The notes under the pieces were generated by a model. That model was not told the origin of the DNA. It worked only from the letters and a program-made list of their open reading frames with translations, and did not search any database. From positions 741,501 to 805,500 of the forward strand of contig JAOTON010000773.1 of NCBI GenBank assembly GCA_034440635.1: DNA of 64,000 nucleotides. Reading direction: 5' to 3'. This DNA is from Lepas anatifera. Its lineage: Eukaryota > Arthropoda > Thecostraca > Lepadidae. The position numbers and the translations under genes are program-made. Numbering within the stretch: position 1 is the stretch's first letter; the number at the start of each line of letters is the position of its first letter. This document shows, piece after piece, positions 63,214-64,000 of the stretch.

Positions 63214-64000
63214 TTAACCTTCGCTCGGGTGGGGAATCTTTTCAGATCTGCCTCGGGCGCACAGCGCCGCCAAACTTAGTCAAGCTGTTCCTTCATCATT
63301 TTTACATCTTTTTCTAAAATTTTAGCTCAAGGTCATATCAGGTCAGGTCACCAGGCCAGGTGAAGTGACCTCACCTCAAAAATGCTTAGGACTGCATAAC
63401 TAAAAGGAGGTTTAATCGATCAAGTTGAAACTCATACCACATATTGCACCCACCAGGAACTGCAACATATGTTCTGGGATTTTCGTTATTGGTGACCTAA
63501 GGTCATGTACAGAGTATGACCTCCCCATTGTAAATACGTGGGGAAAGTCACGAAATGAGCTTTTCTCAGTAAGTATGGATGGAATCAGCTTCAAACGTCG
63601 GTTACGACTTGCTCTTAGCCCATTTCTGAAATTGTTACCAACAATTTTGTCTTTTGACCTTTGAAATGTCACCTTAGGTCAAATAAACATTTTTGGTGTT
63701 TTACTCGATAAATTTTGAATTAACAACGATATAGCTTTTATTTTGTCACCAAAGTGTTTGTATGGTTACTGCAAGTCAAATGATATACATCATGACCATA
63801 CCAGGTCATGTTGAGTCAAACCGTTCACCTTGGTCAGGTCAAATTTTAAATTGCATCTGGCATAGCAAAAGCATATATCATTCGATTTTTATTGAGGAGA
63901 GGATTGTAATGGTGCGTCAACCATACATGTATCTTGGTTGGTTTGGTAGTTATTAGCGAAAAAGGAAACGCCCTTATGCATGGGTGGCTATGGACATTCC
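63214..64000. mobile_element. Third TTAA/AGGTCA-rich element, cut by the window end
   Basis: It begins TTAACCTTCGCTCGGGTGGG, close to the TTAACCCTCGC end at 45517. Its interior aligns with 50.59-51.2 kb (aggtcaggtcaccagg ... gaagtgacctcacct). It shows the site that is occupied by a SINE in the second copy. Confidence 0.8.

Overview
The window is eukaryotic and almost certainly from an invertebrate metazoan. It shows split genes with GT-AG introns of 0.4 to 6.4 kb, tRNA-derived SINEs, CR1-like and RNase H-bearing non-LTR retrotransposon remains, a Penelope-like fragment, hAT-like MITEs and long (GA)n and (TA)n microsatellites. I cannot name the species. The cytohesin residues look like those of invertebrate (steppke-like) cytohesins, but that is not enough to place a phylum. 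Most open reading frames here are chance frames through introns and repeats.

Region 1 (1-34.5 kb, + strand) is dominated by one gene: a cytohesin-family Arf guanine-nucleotide exchange factor. Nine coding exons at 10888-34536 encode the end of the N-terminal coiled coil, a complete Sec7 domain with its catalytic glutamate, a PH domain of the diglycine type and a C-terminal polybasic tail. About 35 N-terminal residues are missing; their exon lies in 1-10.9 kb unrecognised, or upstream of the window. Its introns carry SINEs (one nested in another), hAT-like MITEs and microsatellites. A decayed duplicate of part of exon 6 lies directly upstream of the functional copy.

Region 2 (34.6-57.9 kb) is a repeat-dense, visibly more AT-rich block. 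It holds a decayed RNase H-type (Ingi-like) retrotransposon on the - strand next to an RNase H fragment on the + strand, and a truncated CR1-like element. It also holds TTAA-flanked MITE families, one of them packed with AGGTCA half-sites, and several hAT-like MITEs. Two copies of an unidentified element of about 4 kb (44.1-48.7 and 52.1-56.1 kb) share reading-frame fragments on the - strand. Comparing the two copies gives empty sites that prove two later insertions.

Region 3 (57.9-64 kb) contains three exons of an unrecognised + strand gene for an acidic, serine-rich, probably nuclear disordered protein. Two consecutive exons each hold five copies of a different 21-bp (7-residue) repeat. Its intron holds a minisatellite of more than 1 kb. 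The right end has a Penelope-like GIY-YIG endonuclease fragment, a long near-perfect hairpin, (TA)n tracts and a third copy of the AGGTCA-rich element running off the window.

I found no complete new gene system. The items most worth checking are the exon relic and one-base junction discrepancy in cytohesin, the AGGTCA-loaded TTAA elements, the unidentified duplicated element, and the two-repeat disordered protein.
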